Origin: Phycisphaerae bacterium
Lineage (GTDB): Bacteria; Planctomycetota; Phycisphaerae; Sedimentisphaerales; Anaerobacaceae
Direction: 5' to 3'
Assembly (NCBI GenBank): GCA_028715705.1
Contig: JAQURJ010000011.1
Coordinates: 1 to 38,351 of the forward strand
DNA: 38,351 nt
The notes below the pieces were generated by a model. That model was not told where the DNA came from, made no database searches, and saw only the letters and a program-made list of their open reading frames with translations. Both the position numbers and the translations under genes were made by a program. This document shows, piece by piece, positions 1 to 10,088 of this stretch; position 1 is the stretch's first letter; every line of letters starts with the position of its first letter.

Positions 1-280
1 ATCTGCTAATGGAAACACTGATAATCGAATACCCACGAATGTCAAAAATCAAAGAGCACAAGGGCATAAGGGCATAAGAGTACAGAGGGTTTGACCGTAA
101 AAATCGCGTCCGCCTCTAAAAATTCAAGTTTATGGCTGTTTTCAGTACTGTAAATGCGGCTGGGAAATTATTTTCAGAGGTTGTCCTGTGTATTGTGTTA
201 TTTTTGTTTAACAATTACCCAAAATAATCCGATGTACAAAGCACTAGTATGCGAAATAACTAAAAATGAAGGGATAAATC
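1..280. other. Non-coding leader region before TonB receptor
   Basis: No convincing gene is seen here. An 8-nt unit, agggcata, occurs twice in tandem at 61-76. The stretch from about 200 to 235 is AT-rich and could hold a promoter for the receptor gene, but I could not match a good -35/-10 pair. I see no recognisable cobalamin riboswitch or Fur-box-like palindrome. Confidence 0.5.
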
Positions 281-2272
281 ATGTGTCCACAAAAAAACCA
301 ACCAGGGAAGTTTTTGGCACTTTTACTTATTTTAGGGTTGATTTCCGGTTTTAGTTTGCAGGCACTGGCAGAGGAGAAAGACCCGAACAATGAAGAAAAT
401 TACTTCGATATGTCGCTGGAAGAGCTGATGGATGTTCCGATAACACTGGTTTCCAAAAAAGACGACAAACTATTTACCAGCCCGGCTGCTGTTTATGTAA
501 TTACTGCCGAGGACATTCGTCGTTCAGGTCATCAATCGATACCTGAACTGCTGCGGATGGTGCCCGGGATTGAAGTAGCACGACTTGATACCAATAAGTG
601 GGCCATCACATCGCGTGGCTTTAACACCATGTTTGCCGAGAAGCTTCTGGTAATGATTGACGGCCGTTCTGTGTACACACCTTTACATGCCGGTGTTTAC
701 TGGGATGTTCAGGATGTCCTGCTTGAAGATATTGAACGAATAGAGGTGGTACGCGGTCCCGGAGGCACTCTATGGGGTGCCAATGCCGTTAACGGTATCA
801 TCAACGTTATCACCAAAGACACCAAGGAAACCCAGGGAGGGCTGATTAGCACAGGCATTGGTACTGATGAGAATGCCCTTTCTGCTTTTAGATACGGCGG
901 TAAACTTTCCGACAACGCTTATTATAGAGTATATGCTAAATACTTCGACCGTGACGGCGCGAAATTCAGCGACGGCGGTCACGCCTTTGACGAATCGGAT
1001 ACGTTACGACAGGGTTTCCGCATTGACTGGGACAGTTCTTTACGCGACCATATAACCCTTCAGGGCGATTGTTACACCGGCCATTTCGGTCAGCGTACGT
1101 TTATGCCTTCTCTTAGCCCGCCGTACATGCCTACTGAGAATAATGTTATAGATGTTAGTGGACAGAATGTTTTGGCCCGATGGACCCACGAAGTATCCGA
1201 GACATCGGGTATGGCCCTACAGTTTTACTACGACCGCACAAGGCGCAATCTTAGCCCTCTCTTTGAGAGCCGCGATACTTATGATATTGATTTCCAGCAT
1301 TATTTCCGGTATGGCGACCGCCACAACATTATCTGGGGTCTTGGCTATCACAATACAGGCGACAACACAGAAGGCAGTTACATTATGAGTCTTTCCCCAT
1401 CCAGTCGTAATGACGAGACTTTTAGTGCCTTTGTCCAGGACGAGATTACTCTTATCAAAGATAGGCTTAAGTTCATCGTGGGGTCGAAATTTGAGAAAAA
1501 CGACTATACCGGTTTTGAATATCAGCCGAGCGCACGTCTGTTATGGACTCCCGATGAGCGTAATACGATATGGACATCTTTTACCCGTGCGATATCGACG
1601 CCTTCGCGTTTTTATGCCGATGGGCTTCAACATTATCTTGTGATAAATCCATTCGTGGTTTTCTCTTTTTCCGGCAGCGACGCCCTCAAGTCACAGGAAG
1701 TTAAGTCTTATGAGCTGGGCTATCGGTTAAAACCCGCCGATAACCTGTATTTTGATATTACAGGCTTCTACAACGAGTATGACCACCTCTTTGCCCTTGA
1801 GAATAACCCTACAGTCTTTACCAAAATTTACGACAACAAGATGTACGGCGAGACATATGGCGGTGAAATATCAGCCAACTGGCGAGCGAATAAAAACTGG
1901 AGGATGACCGCCGGTTATGGTTTTCTACAGATGCAGTTGCACCGGGAAAGTTCGAGTACCAACACCAGCACCAGTACCAGATATGAACACAGTTCACCAC
2001 ATAATAATTTCCGTCTGATATCTTATTTAGATTTACCCAATAACCTCGGACTTAACGCTGCGCTTTATTACGTTGACAATGTACCTGAGTACGATATTCC
2101 TTCCTATGTTCGACTGGATGTAGGTCTTAACTGGCACGTTAATAAAAATATAGAGCTGTCCGTAGTAGGTCAGAATCTGCTTGATTCCGGCCATCCCGAG
2201 TTTAGAGACAATAGTTCTGCCACTGCCGAGATACAGCGTGGTGTGTTTGGAAAGCTGGTTTATAGATTCTAA
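281..2272 (+). CDS. TonB-dependent outer-membrane receptor
   Basis: This is a 663-residue outer-membrane beta-barrel receptor for energy-coupled uptake. Residues 1-31 form a signal peptide with a basic start, a hydrophobic LLLILGLISGF core and a likely cleavage after LQALA. A plug domain follows (about 55-180) with the family signatures VYVITAEDIRRSG, LLRMVPGIEVAR, RGFN, LLVMIDGRSVY and RIEVVRGPGGTLWGANAVNG. The barrel fills the rest and ends in aromatic YRF, the usual C-terminal signal for the BAM machinery. The start is chosen because AAGGGA lies just upstream and the signal peptide begins there. The substrate cannot be told from sequence: this large subfamily is often annotated as siderophore, vitamin B12 or general receptors. 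The gene stands alone, with no TonB/ExbBD or ABC genes beside it. Confidence 0.93.
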   Translation: MCPQKNQPGKFLALLLILGLISGFSLQALAEEKDPNNEENYFDMSLEELMDVPITLVSKKDDKLFTSPAAVYVITAEDIRRSGHQSIPELLRMVPGIEVARLDTNKWAITSRGFNTMFAEKLLVMIDGRSVYTPLHAGVYWDVQDVLLEDIERIEVVRGPGGTLWGANAVNGIINVITKDTKETQGGLISTGIGTDENALSAFRYGGKLSDNAYYRVYAKYFDRDGAKFSDGGHAFDESDTLRQGFRIDWDSSLRDHITLQGDCYTGHFGQRTFMPSLSPPYMPTENNVIDVSGQNVLARWTHEVSETSGMALQFYYDRTRRNLSPLFESRDTYDIDFQHYFRYGDRHNIIWGLGYHNTGDNTEGSYIMSLSPSSRNDETFSAFVQDEITLIKDRLKFIVGSKFEKNDYTGFEYQPSARLLWTPDERNTIWTSFTRAISTPSRFYADGLQHYLVINPFVVFSFSGSDALKSQEVKSYELGYRLKPADNLYFDITGFYNEYDHLFALENNPTVFTKIYDNKMYGETYGGEISANWRANKNWRMTAGYGFLQMQLHRESSSTNTSTSTRYEHSSPHNNFRLISYLDLPNNLGLNAALYYVDNVPEYDIPSYVRLDVGLNWHVNKNIELSVVGQNLLDSGHPEFRDNSSATAEIQRGVFGKLVYRF

Positions 2273-2742
2273 AAGTCTCCGACAAAAAGAGTGTTATTGT
2301 GCGGCAGTCTCAGGCCTTTTGGAGCAAAAGGCGTATTTTATTACACTGGTTATGAATATGTTAAATTTCGCACTTTTTTGAAATGTTAAAGATAGGCACA
2401 ATAAGCCGCAGCGGGCTTATGCGATTATTTATCACTTACAGCATTCTGCCCGTAAGTGGTAATAATTTACAAAAACATTACCGGAAAATATCTTTATACC
2501 GAGGCTTTTGTCTCGCCGAGTCCGTATATATCTCATATGGTGGCCGACAGCGACAGGGTTGGTTCTGCCCTATGAATAACTGTTTTAACTTCTTAATCTG
2601 AGGGATATGATGTTCCTTGATCATCCCAATGGCGTTATCTATTTTAATTGATTATATTAAACCCTCAGGTTATAGTGCTGGGGAGCGTATATTGTGGTTA
2701 TAGGTATTGGGGACAAAAAGGCTTTTTAACAACGGGAAAATT
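2273..2742. other. 470-nt gap between receptor gene and gmhA
   Basis: No intact gene is supported here. A short degraded-looking frame is listed separately at 2456-2575. TATATT at 2688-2693 could be a -10 element for gmhA, but no good -35 lies at the right spacing. No terminator hairpin with a T run was found after the receptor gene. Confidence 0.4.
2456..2575 (+). pseudogene. Possible degraded coding fragment
   Basis: One frame stays open for 39 codons between stops, without a start codon. It reads as a natural-looking peptide containing NITGKYLYTEAF, then VSPSPYISHMVADSD. It lies downstream of a TonB receptor and might be the tail of a decayed receptor or other protein, but I cannot name the family. 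It may also be chance. Confidence 0.2.
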
Positions 2743-3303
2743 ATGAACGAAAAAATACAAAGTTATCTGAAAAACCATTCTGCGGCGTTTGAAAAGCTTG
2801 CCGCAAATAGCGATAATATTCAAAAAGCGGCTGAACTGGTAATAAGTTGTTTCCAGCAGGGGGGTAAGGTCCTGCTTTGCGGCAATGGCGGTTCGGCTGC
2901 GGACAGCCAGCATATAGCGGGCGAATTTGTCGGCAGGTTCAGAAAAAATCGTCAGCCGCTGCCGGCTGTTGCGCTTTGTGCGGATACGGCGGTAATTACC
3001 TGCATAGCAAACGATTACAGTTTTGACGAGATTTTCAGCAGGCCGGTGGAGGCGCTTGGCAAGAAGGGTGACATTCTGTGGGCGTTTTCAACGAGCGGTT
3101 CATCGGCCAATGTACTCAAGGCAGCAGAAAAGGCAAAAGAAAAAAATATAAAAATTTTAGCGTTCACGGGCAAGGCGAACAGCAAGCTTGAGGCTATGGC
3201 TGATGTGTGCATTTGCGCATCGGCAGAGTTGACCTGCATAGCGCAGGAGATGCACCAGATCGTGTATCACTTGATTTGTGAAATGATTGATGAACTTTAT
3301 TAG
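2743..3303 (+). CDS. gmhA: Phosphoheptose isomerase GmhA
   Basis: This cytoplasmic SIS-domain enzyme isomerises sedoheptulose 7-phosphate to D-glycero-D-manno-heptose 7-phosphate, the first step to ADP-heptose for the LPS core. From the ATG at 2743 it has 186 residues, close to the usual 190. CGNGGSAADSQH (46-57) and STSGSSANV (116-124) are the sugar-phosphate loops. The zinc/catalytic set known from E. coli GmhA (His61, Glu65, Gln172, His180) maps to His57, Glu61, Gln168 and His176, all present. An upstream in-frame TTG at 2707 would add 12 poor residues and is not preferred. The later pathway enzymes HldE and GmhB are on the opposite strand about 30 kb away. The related DiaA/SIS proteins are the alternative, but the full metal set and the heptose context favour GmhA. 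Confidence 0.88.
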   Translation: MNEKIQSYLKNHSAAFEKLAANSDNIQKAAELVISCFQQGGKVLLCGNGGSAADSQHIAGEFVGRFRKNRQPLPAVALCADTAVITCIANDYSFDEIFSRPVEALGKKGDILWAFSTSGSSANVLKAAEKAKEKNIKILAFTGKANSKLEAMADVCICASAELTCIAQEMHQIVYHLICEMIDELY

Positions 3304-3315
3304 GTGTAACCACTT

Positions 3316-3675
3316 TTAGCTTTTTGGCCTTATCCAGTTAAACAGCCAGAACGGTAAGGCGATAAGAATAACGATTGGTGCGACAACCAGTAAGATCAAT
3401 AGATTAAAGAACTTACCGACGAATGAAATTCTTCTGTTTGCTGTTACATTACCCCACATCCGCAGCAATCCGCCGTAATTGAACCGGATATTAACGAACG
3501 GCAAATATGGTGTTAGCGGATTTATCGCCGACGGCGAGCCGCACTTATCACAATATTCCTGCAACGGGCTGCATTCGGATAGACAATTAGGACAAACCGG
3601 CATTGCATCGTTGGCAAGGGCGTCTTCGTCCAGATGTTCTAACGGTTCGAGAGTATCCTTTTCCTGCTTTTCCAT
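3316..3675 (-). CDS. Small zinc-ribbon membrane protein, unknown function
   Basis: This is a 119-residue protein of no named function. Residues 1-25 are acidic and probably disordered. Cys28, Cys31, Cys42 and Cys45 form a CPNC...CDKCG zinc ribbon. A basic stretch (FVGKFF) then leads into one long hydrophobic segment (about 88-112), and the protein ends RPKS. The layout is a cytosolic zinc ribbon tethered to the membrane by its C-terminus. GAGG precedes the start. The gene converges with gmhA, their stops 12 nt apart, and diverges from the malic enzyme gene. Proteins of this shape are common but uncharacterised; the ribbon may bind protein or nucleic acid. Confidence 0.75.
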   Translation of the reverse strand: MEKQEKDTLEPLEHLDEDALANDAMPVCPNCLSECSPLQEYCDKCGSPSAINPLTPYLPFVNIRFNYGGLLRMWGNVTANRRISFVGKFFNLLILLVVAPIVILIALPFWLFNWIRPKS

Positions 3676-3718
3676 GCCTCAATTTTAGCTTATCCTCGCA
3701 AAAAAAACAATTTTTTCT

Positions 3719-3747
3719 TTAGCAACTCGAAGGCTTTTGCGTATAAT
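3719..3747 (+). promoter_or_regulatory. Sigma-70-like promoter of malic enzyme/V-ATPase operon
   Basis: TTAGCA (3719-3724) and a perfect TATAAT (3742-3747) are separated by 17 nt, which puts the transcript start near 3754. The downstream genes run without a clear break from 3829 to 14427, so this may drive the whole malic enzyme and V-ATPase unit. Confidence 0.6.
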
Positions 3748-3754
3748 ACCGCCT

Positions 3755-3768
3755 CGTATGCGCATACG
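3755..3768. promoter_or_regulatory. Perfect 14-bp palindrome at +1, possible operator
   Basis: CGTATGCGCATACG is a perfect inverted repeat that begins right at the predicted transcript start. Two direct copies of acaaacgg follow at 3772-3779 and 3780-3787. A regulator bound here would block the promoter. The protein that would bind is unknown. Confidence 0.4.
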
Positions 3769-3828
3769 GCGACAAACGGACAAACGGTAGTTTACAGTAT
3801 TAAAAACGTCATAATAAGAGGTTGTTGA

Positions 3829-5214
3829 ATGCTAAATCTTAAAGGCACAAGCTGGCAGCAGCGATACGCAGCGACAGGTATATATACGCTTCGGTGCAAG
3901 GCTCTGGACAAACCGGGGATGTTCGCGAAGCTGAGCGATTTGATAGGCAAAGCCGGTGTAAATCTTGGCGATATATCCACCATCAATCTCGAGAGCGAAT
4001 ATAAAATTCGCGATATAACGGTTTTTACATCCGGTGAAAACCAGCTTGCGGCGTTGATAGATATGATAGGCCAGACCGACGGTCTTGATGTTATCAGCGT
4101 TCGTGACGAGGTGATTGAGACGCATCGCCGCGGTTCGATAGATGTTGTCAGCAAAGCAAAGCTGGAAAGTCTGACCGACCTGCGAATGGTTTATACGCCG
4201 GGCGTCGCTTCGGTTTGCAAGCAGATACAGAAAAATCCAGAACTGGCGTGGGAACTGACGGGCATCTGCGACAGGGTTGCCATTGTTACGAACGGTACCG
4301 CGATATTGGGGCTTGGCGATATCGGTATAGTGCCGGGGCTGCCAGTGATGGAGGGGAAGGCTTCGATATTTGCTGAATTTGTAAATATAAGTGCGTTTCC
4401 GATACTGGTTGACAGCAAAGACCCTGATACGATCGTCGATACTATCTGCCGGATCGCGGCGGGGTTCGGGGCGATACAACTTGAGGATATATCGGCTCCG
4501 ACGTGTTTTGAGGTGGAAGAAAAGCTGATCGAGCGGCTGGATATTCCAGTTTTTCACGATGACCAGCACGGGACGGCTACGGTGGTTCTTGCGGCACTGA
4601 TAAACGGTTTGAAGCAGGTTGGGAAGAAGGCCGAAGATTGCAATGTTATTATGATCGGCGCGGGTGCCGCTGGTATCGCTATAAGCAAGATGCTGCTGAA
4701 TTTCGGCGTGAAGGATATTGTGGTTTATGACTCGGTCGGTGCGGTTTATCGGGGCAGAGTTGAAAAGATGAACCCTTATAAGAAGGAGCTTGCCGAGATA
4801 ACCAATAAGCAGAATGTAAAAGGCGCTTATGCCGACGGCTTTGCTGGCAAGGATATTTTTGTCGGCGTCGCCAGCCCGAATATGGTTAGCAAAGAGATGA
4901 TAGCGAAGATGAATAAGAACGCTATCGCTTTCCCACTGAGCAATCCGATTGGCGAAATAAGCGTTGAAGAAGCACTTGAAGCGGGGGCGGCGATAGCTGC
5001 AGACGGACGAAGCATTAACAATGCTCTTGCGTATCCGGCACTTTTTAGAGGGGCACTGGACGCTCGGGCAAAGGCGATAACGATGGAAATGAAAATAGCG
5101 GCTGCACAGGAAATCGCAAGACTTGCCGGTGACGATGCGATGTTGCCGGATATATTGGATAAAGAGATGCATCGCAAGGTTGCGGCAGTTGTGGCGCAGG
5201 CGTGGAAAGAATAA
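3829..5214 (+). CDS. ACT-domain malic enzyme (malate dehydrogenase, decarboxylating)
   Basis: This 461-residue cytoplasmic enzyme oxidatively decarboxylates malate to pyruvate and CO2. Residues about 16-90 form an ACT domain (LRCKALDKPGMFAKLSDLIG), a ligand-binding regulatory fold. The catalytic part begins near 105 with MVYTPGVASVC. It carries NGTAILGLGDIG, the EGKA lysine segment, LEDISAPTCF and FHDDQHGTA with the acidic metal ligands, and GAGAAGIAISKML as the dinucleotide loop. NAD is likely, but cofactor choice is not settled by sequence. AGAGG lies upstream of the ATG. The V-ATPase operon starts 19 nt after the stop, so the two are probably co-transcribed. The ACT domain suggests allosteric control by an amino acid or other small ligand. 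Confidence 0.9.
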   Translation: MLNLKGTSWQQRYAATGIYTLRCKALDKPGMFAKLSDLIGKAGVNLGDISTINLESEYKIRDITVFTSGENQLAALIDMIGQTDGLDVISVRDEVIETHRRGSIDVVSKAKLESLTDLRMVYTPGVASVCKQIQKNPELAWELTGICDRVAIVTNGTAILGLGDIGIVPGLPVMEGKASIFAEFVNISAFPILVDSKDPDTIVDTICRIAAGFGAIQLEDISAPTCFEVEEKLIERLDIPVFHDDQHGTATVVLAALINGLKQVGKKAEDCNVIMIGAGAAGIAISKMLLNFGVKDIVVYDSVGAVYRGRVEKMNPYKKELAEITNKQNVKGAYADGFAGKDIFVGVASPNMVSKEMIAKMNKNAIAFPLSNPIGEISVEEALEAGAAIAADGRSINNALAYPALFRGALDARAKAITMEMKIAAAQEIARLAGDDAMLPDILDKEMHRKVAAVVAQAWKE

Positions 5215-5233
5215 GAATAGGGATAGATATATT

Positions 5234-5539
5234 ATGGAACTGGTAAAGAAAATAAAAGAGGCTGAAAACCAGGCGAAACAGATAATTGAGGACGCTCGCA
5301 AAAAGGGGGGCGAAATGGCAGAGCAAGCCCAAAATCAGCGTCAGCAGCAGCAAGCGGATTCTGAGCAGCAGCGTAAAAAAGCTATCGCGGATGCTGTTGG
5401 GGCCGCAAAAGAGCAGGCACAGGGACAGGTCGCTTCATTGAAAGATGATGCGGAGAAACAAAAAAAAGATATGCGTGAAACAGCTGAAGCAAAAATAGAA
5501 CATTGCGCCAAAGAAGTTATCGACTTTATACGGGGTTAA
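5234..5539 (+). CDS. ntpF: V-type ATPase subunit G/H (peripheral stalk)
   Basis: This 101-residue protein is almost entirely a charged, Ala/Gln/Lys-rich coiled coil (about 1-90). It starts MELVKKIKEAENQAKQII, the typical opening of archaeal AhaH and bacterial NtpF subunits that pair with subunit E in the peripheral stalk. The ATG at 5234 is chosen because AGGGAT precedes it and the coiled coil starts there. Reading from the upstream ATG at 5123 would overlap the malic enzyme gene. Subunit I starts 3 nt after the stop. Sequence similarity in such coiled coils is weak, so the call rests on length, composition and first position in a V-ATPase operon. Confidence 0.85.
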   Translation: MELVKKIKEAENQAKQIIEDARKKGGEMAEQAQNQRQQQQADSEQQRKKAIADAVGAAKEQAQGQVASLKDDAEKQKKDMRETAEAKIEHCAKEVIDFIRG

Positions 5540-5542
5540 CGA

Positions 5543-8030
<2,488 letters not shown>

Positions 8031-8054
8031 TAAAATTTAGAAAGCGAATTTATT

Positions 8055-8636
8055 ATGGATGCCCAACAGGTAATTAATAAGATACTCGCCGATGCGCAAA
8101 AAGAGGCTGATCAGATAATCGCCGCTGCTAAACAGCAGCAAGCCGACGAGCAGAAAAAGTTCGACAAAGGGCTTGCGGAATTTGGTAAGGAGACACAAGT
8201 CATCGCGCAAAAGCGGGCACAGGATGAAAAGGACCATATCCTTGCCGCAGCCCGTATGGCTGAAGCAAAGGAACTTCTTACAGAAAAACGCAAAGTGCTT
8301 GACGAGATGTTTGTCAAATCTAAAGAGAAGCTGTCGGCTCTCGATGAAGCGTCTTACAAAGAGCTAATGGCCAAACTTATGGCCCAGGCGTCTGAAACAG
8401 GTGATGAAGAAGTTCTGATCGGTGCGAATGAAAAACACATCGACGCCGCTTTGGTAAGTCAGGTCAACAATAAAATCGGCTCAGGAAAATTGACCCTCTC
8501 AAATGAAAAAATAAATGCGACTGCTGGTTTTGTTTTGAGAAAGGGACGTGTCAGAACTAATGTAACTGTCGATGTGCTTATTGAGCAGGCGCGGGAAAAA
8601 CTTGAAGTGAAACTGGCAAAAGAATTGTTTGGTTAG
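8055..8636 (+). CDS. ntpE: V-type ATPase subunit E (peripheral stalk)
   Basis: This is a 193-residue stalk subunit. Residues 1-90 form a long Ala/Lys/Gln coiled coil that would pair with subunit G/H, and residues 100-193 form the mixed globular domain that caps the A/B head. Family signs are the early INKILADAQKEADQII repeat pattern and the late GFVLRKGRVRTNVTVDVLIEQ segment, a version of the conserved glycine and arginine region near the end of subunit E. No strong ribosome binding site is seen before the ATG. The gene sits between K and C, as in the ntp operon. A 77-nt gap containing a dispersed repeat separates it from subunit C. Confidence 0.88.
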   Translation: MDAQQVINKILADAQKEADQIIAAAKQQQADEQKKFDKGLAEFGKETQVIAQKRAQDEKDHILAAARMAEAKELLTEKRKVLDEMFVKSKEKLSALDEASYKELMAKLMAQASETGDEEVLIGANEKHIDAALVSQVNNKIGSGKLTLSNEKINATAGFVLRKGRVRTNVTVDVLIEQAREKLEVKLAKELFG

Positions 8637-8655
8637 ACACGAGTTACAGGCTTTT

Positions 8656-8685
8656 TGAGACAGGATTAACAAGATTCACAGGATA
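8656..8685. repeat. Dispersed 'aggattaac' type repeat inside operon
   Basis: The 77-nt gap between ntpE and ntpC contains gacaggattaacaagatt followed by cacaggat. The same degenerate word (gggattaac, ccgattaac, gggattacaggatt) recurs at 19020-19090. The element is non-coding and sits in the middle of an otherwise tightly packed operon. Confidence 0.5.
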
Positions 8686-8713
8686 TTTTTAGAGACTGAT
8701 TGATATATCTAAA

Positions 8714-9751
8714 ATGGCTGAAATGGTTCAAAAGCAGGTTATTGATTTTGCGGTTTATCCGCCGGTTGGCGGTGAAGACTGGCGTTATGCATTTGCTACG
8801 GCCAAAGTGCGTGCGCTGGAAACGGTTCTTTTAAGCAAGCCGGTCCTTCACGATATGATAAACGCAGCCAACTTTGACCAAACGGTGGATGTGCTAAGTT
8901 CGACCGAATATGCACTTGGGCAGGGTTCGAGGACGATCGGCGATATTGAAAAGATGCTGCTTGAAAAACGGACAGCGGTAAGAAAAATGTTCTGTGATCT
9001 TATGGAAGATAGTGGAATTGTAACGCTGCTCAAAAGCCGTGTCGATTTTTCGAATCTGCGGCTGGCGGTGCGGCGTGAAGTGACTGATAAACCTATCGGA
9101 CTGGATTACAGCGATGATGGCAATGTCCCTGCTGACGAGTTCGAGCAGGTTTTCGAGAGCGAAAGCTACTTTAAGCTGCCGGAACATATGCAGGAAGCTA
9201 TCGAGCAGGCGGTTCTGGCTTATTATCAGGATAAGGATATTCGGCGGATCGATTATGCGATAGATAACGTGCAGGCTCTTTACGCGGTGCGTGAAGCCGA
9301 AAAGCTCAATAATGAGTTTATGGCAGGCCTGTCGAAAATGCAGACCGACTTAACTAACATTCGGACAATGCTGCGATTAAAGTTCGCCGAAATGGACATA
9401 AGGGATGTTTTCCTCGAAGGCGGATATATCGAAATAGAAAGGTTCAAAGCCGGGATTGAGGCTGGTTTTGACACTATACCGCAAATTTTCTTTGCAACAC
9501 CGTATCATCATATAGTTGATAGCGGAACGCACTATCTGGCTGGGGAAAAGTCGTTTTTGCGGCTGGAACAATTGTGCGATGAATTCATTGACGGGTATCT
9601 GAAAAGCACAAATACAATCGCGGCTGGGCCTCAGCCGGTAATTGCGTACTTACTGATAAAGGAAAAAGAAATTCGCGATGTGCGGCTGGTGCTGACAGCC
9701 AAGAAAAATCAGCTGGATAACAGGGTTGTGCTTGACCGAATTGGAAAATAA
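8714..9751 (+). CDS. ntpC: V-type ATPase subunit C (ac39/d-type rotor socket)
   Basis: This 345-residue, mainly helical protein sits on the c ring and holds the central shaft. It has the family's usual length and features: YAFATAKVRALETVLLS near the N-terminus, VDFSNLRLAVR, NNEFMAGLSKMQTDLTNIRTMLRLK in the centre, and the closing AYLLIKEKEIRDVRLVLTAKKN. That last segment is the most conserved part of the ac39 family and holds the Lys/Glu/Ile/Arg pattern. No clear Shine-Dalgarno precedes the ATG, and the gap upstream carries a dispersed repeat. The gene ends 2 nt before subunit F. Confidence 0.92.
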   Translation: MAEMVQKQVIDFAVYPPVGGEDWRYAFATAKVRALETVLLSKPVLHDMINAANFDQTVDVLSSTEYALGQGSRTIGDIEKMLLEKRTAVRKMFCDLMEDSGIVTLLKSRVDFSNLRLAVRREVTDKPIGLDYSDDGNVPADEFEQVFESESYFKLPEHMQEAIEQAVLAYYQDKDIRRIDYAIDNVQALYAVREAEKLNNEFMAGLSKMQTDLTNIRTMLRLKFAEMDIRDVFLEGGYIEIERFKAGIEAGFDTIPQIFFATPYHHIVDSGTHYLAGEKSFLRLEQLCDEFIDGYLKSTNTIAAGPQPVIAYLLIKEKEIRDVRLVLTAKKNQLDNRVVLDRIGK

Positions 9752-9753
9752 AG

Positions 9754-10077
9754 ATGGCAGAAACAGAAAAAAAAGCGGCAGCTCTTGGCGGTGAAGATTT
9801 TATTCTTCCGTTCTCGGCTCTTGGGCTGGATACGTTCCAGACCGATTCGAAAGAGCAGACGCAGGCAGCGGCAAAAAAAATCATAAATGCCGGTTATGCA
9901 CTGATAGTTGTTGCCGAAAACATTGCTGCAGATGCCGAGCTGGTTTTTGGTGAGTATCACAATAAGGCCTTGCCGTCGATAACCATCGTGCCGTTCACCA
10001 CCGAATCAACTGGTATGGCAGTGGCAGGGCTGGGCGAAGCAATAAGGCTCGCGACAGGGATAAACATTCTCAAATAG
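9754..10077 (+). CDS. ntpG: V-type ATPase subunit F (NtpG)
   Basis: This 107-residue protein has the alternating strand/helix pattern of V-ATPase subunit F, the small central-stalk protein that binds subunit D and tunes activity. Typical elements are the early FILPFSALGLDTFQ, the central GYALIVVAENIA and the loop PSITIVPFTTESTG, followed by a helix rich in small residues. The N-terminal 10 residues are Lys/Ala/Glu rich. It follows subunit C by 2 nt and precedes subunit A by 11 nt, the position of ntpG in the Enterococcus operon. Identification relies on length, fold pattern and position together. Confidence 0.88.
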   Translation: MAETEKKAAALGGEDFILPFSALGLDTFQTDSKEQTQAAAKKIINAGYALIVVAENIAADAELVFGEYHNKALPSITIVPFTTESTGMAVAGLGEAIRLATGINILK

Positions 10078-10088
10078 CAGAGGATAAG

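Noticed and set aside
1-280. Cobalamin or other riboswitch before the TonB receptor
   Set aside because: No conserved B12-box-like word or suitable stem set could be found.
2707-2742. Longer TTG start for gmhA
   Set aside because: It adds 12 residues without family support; the ATG at 2743 gives the normal length.
3832-5301. 489-codon minus-strand open frame opposite the malic enzyme gene
   Set aside because: The translation has a Cys/His/Arg/Tyr-rich shadow composition, has no family motif, and lies entirely under a clear gene on the plus strand.
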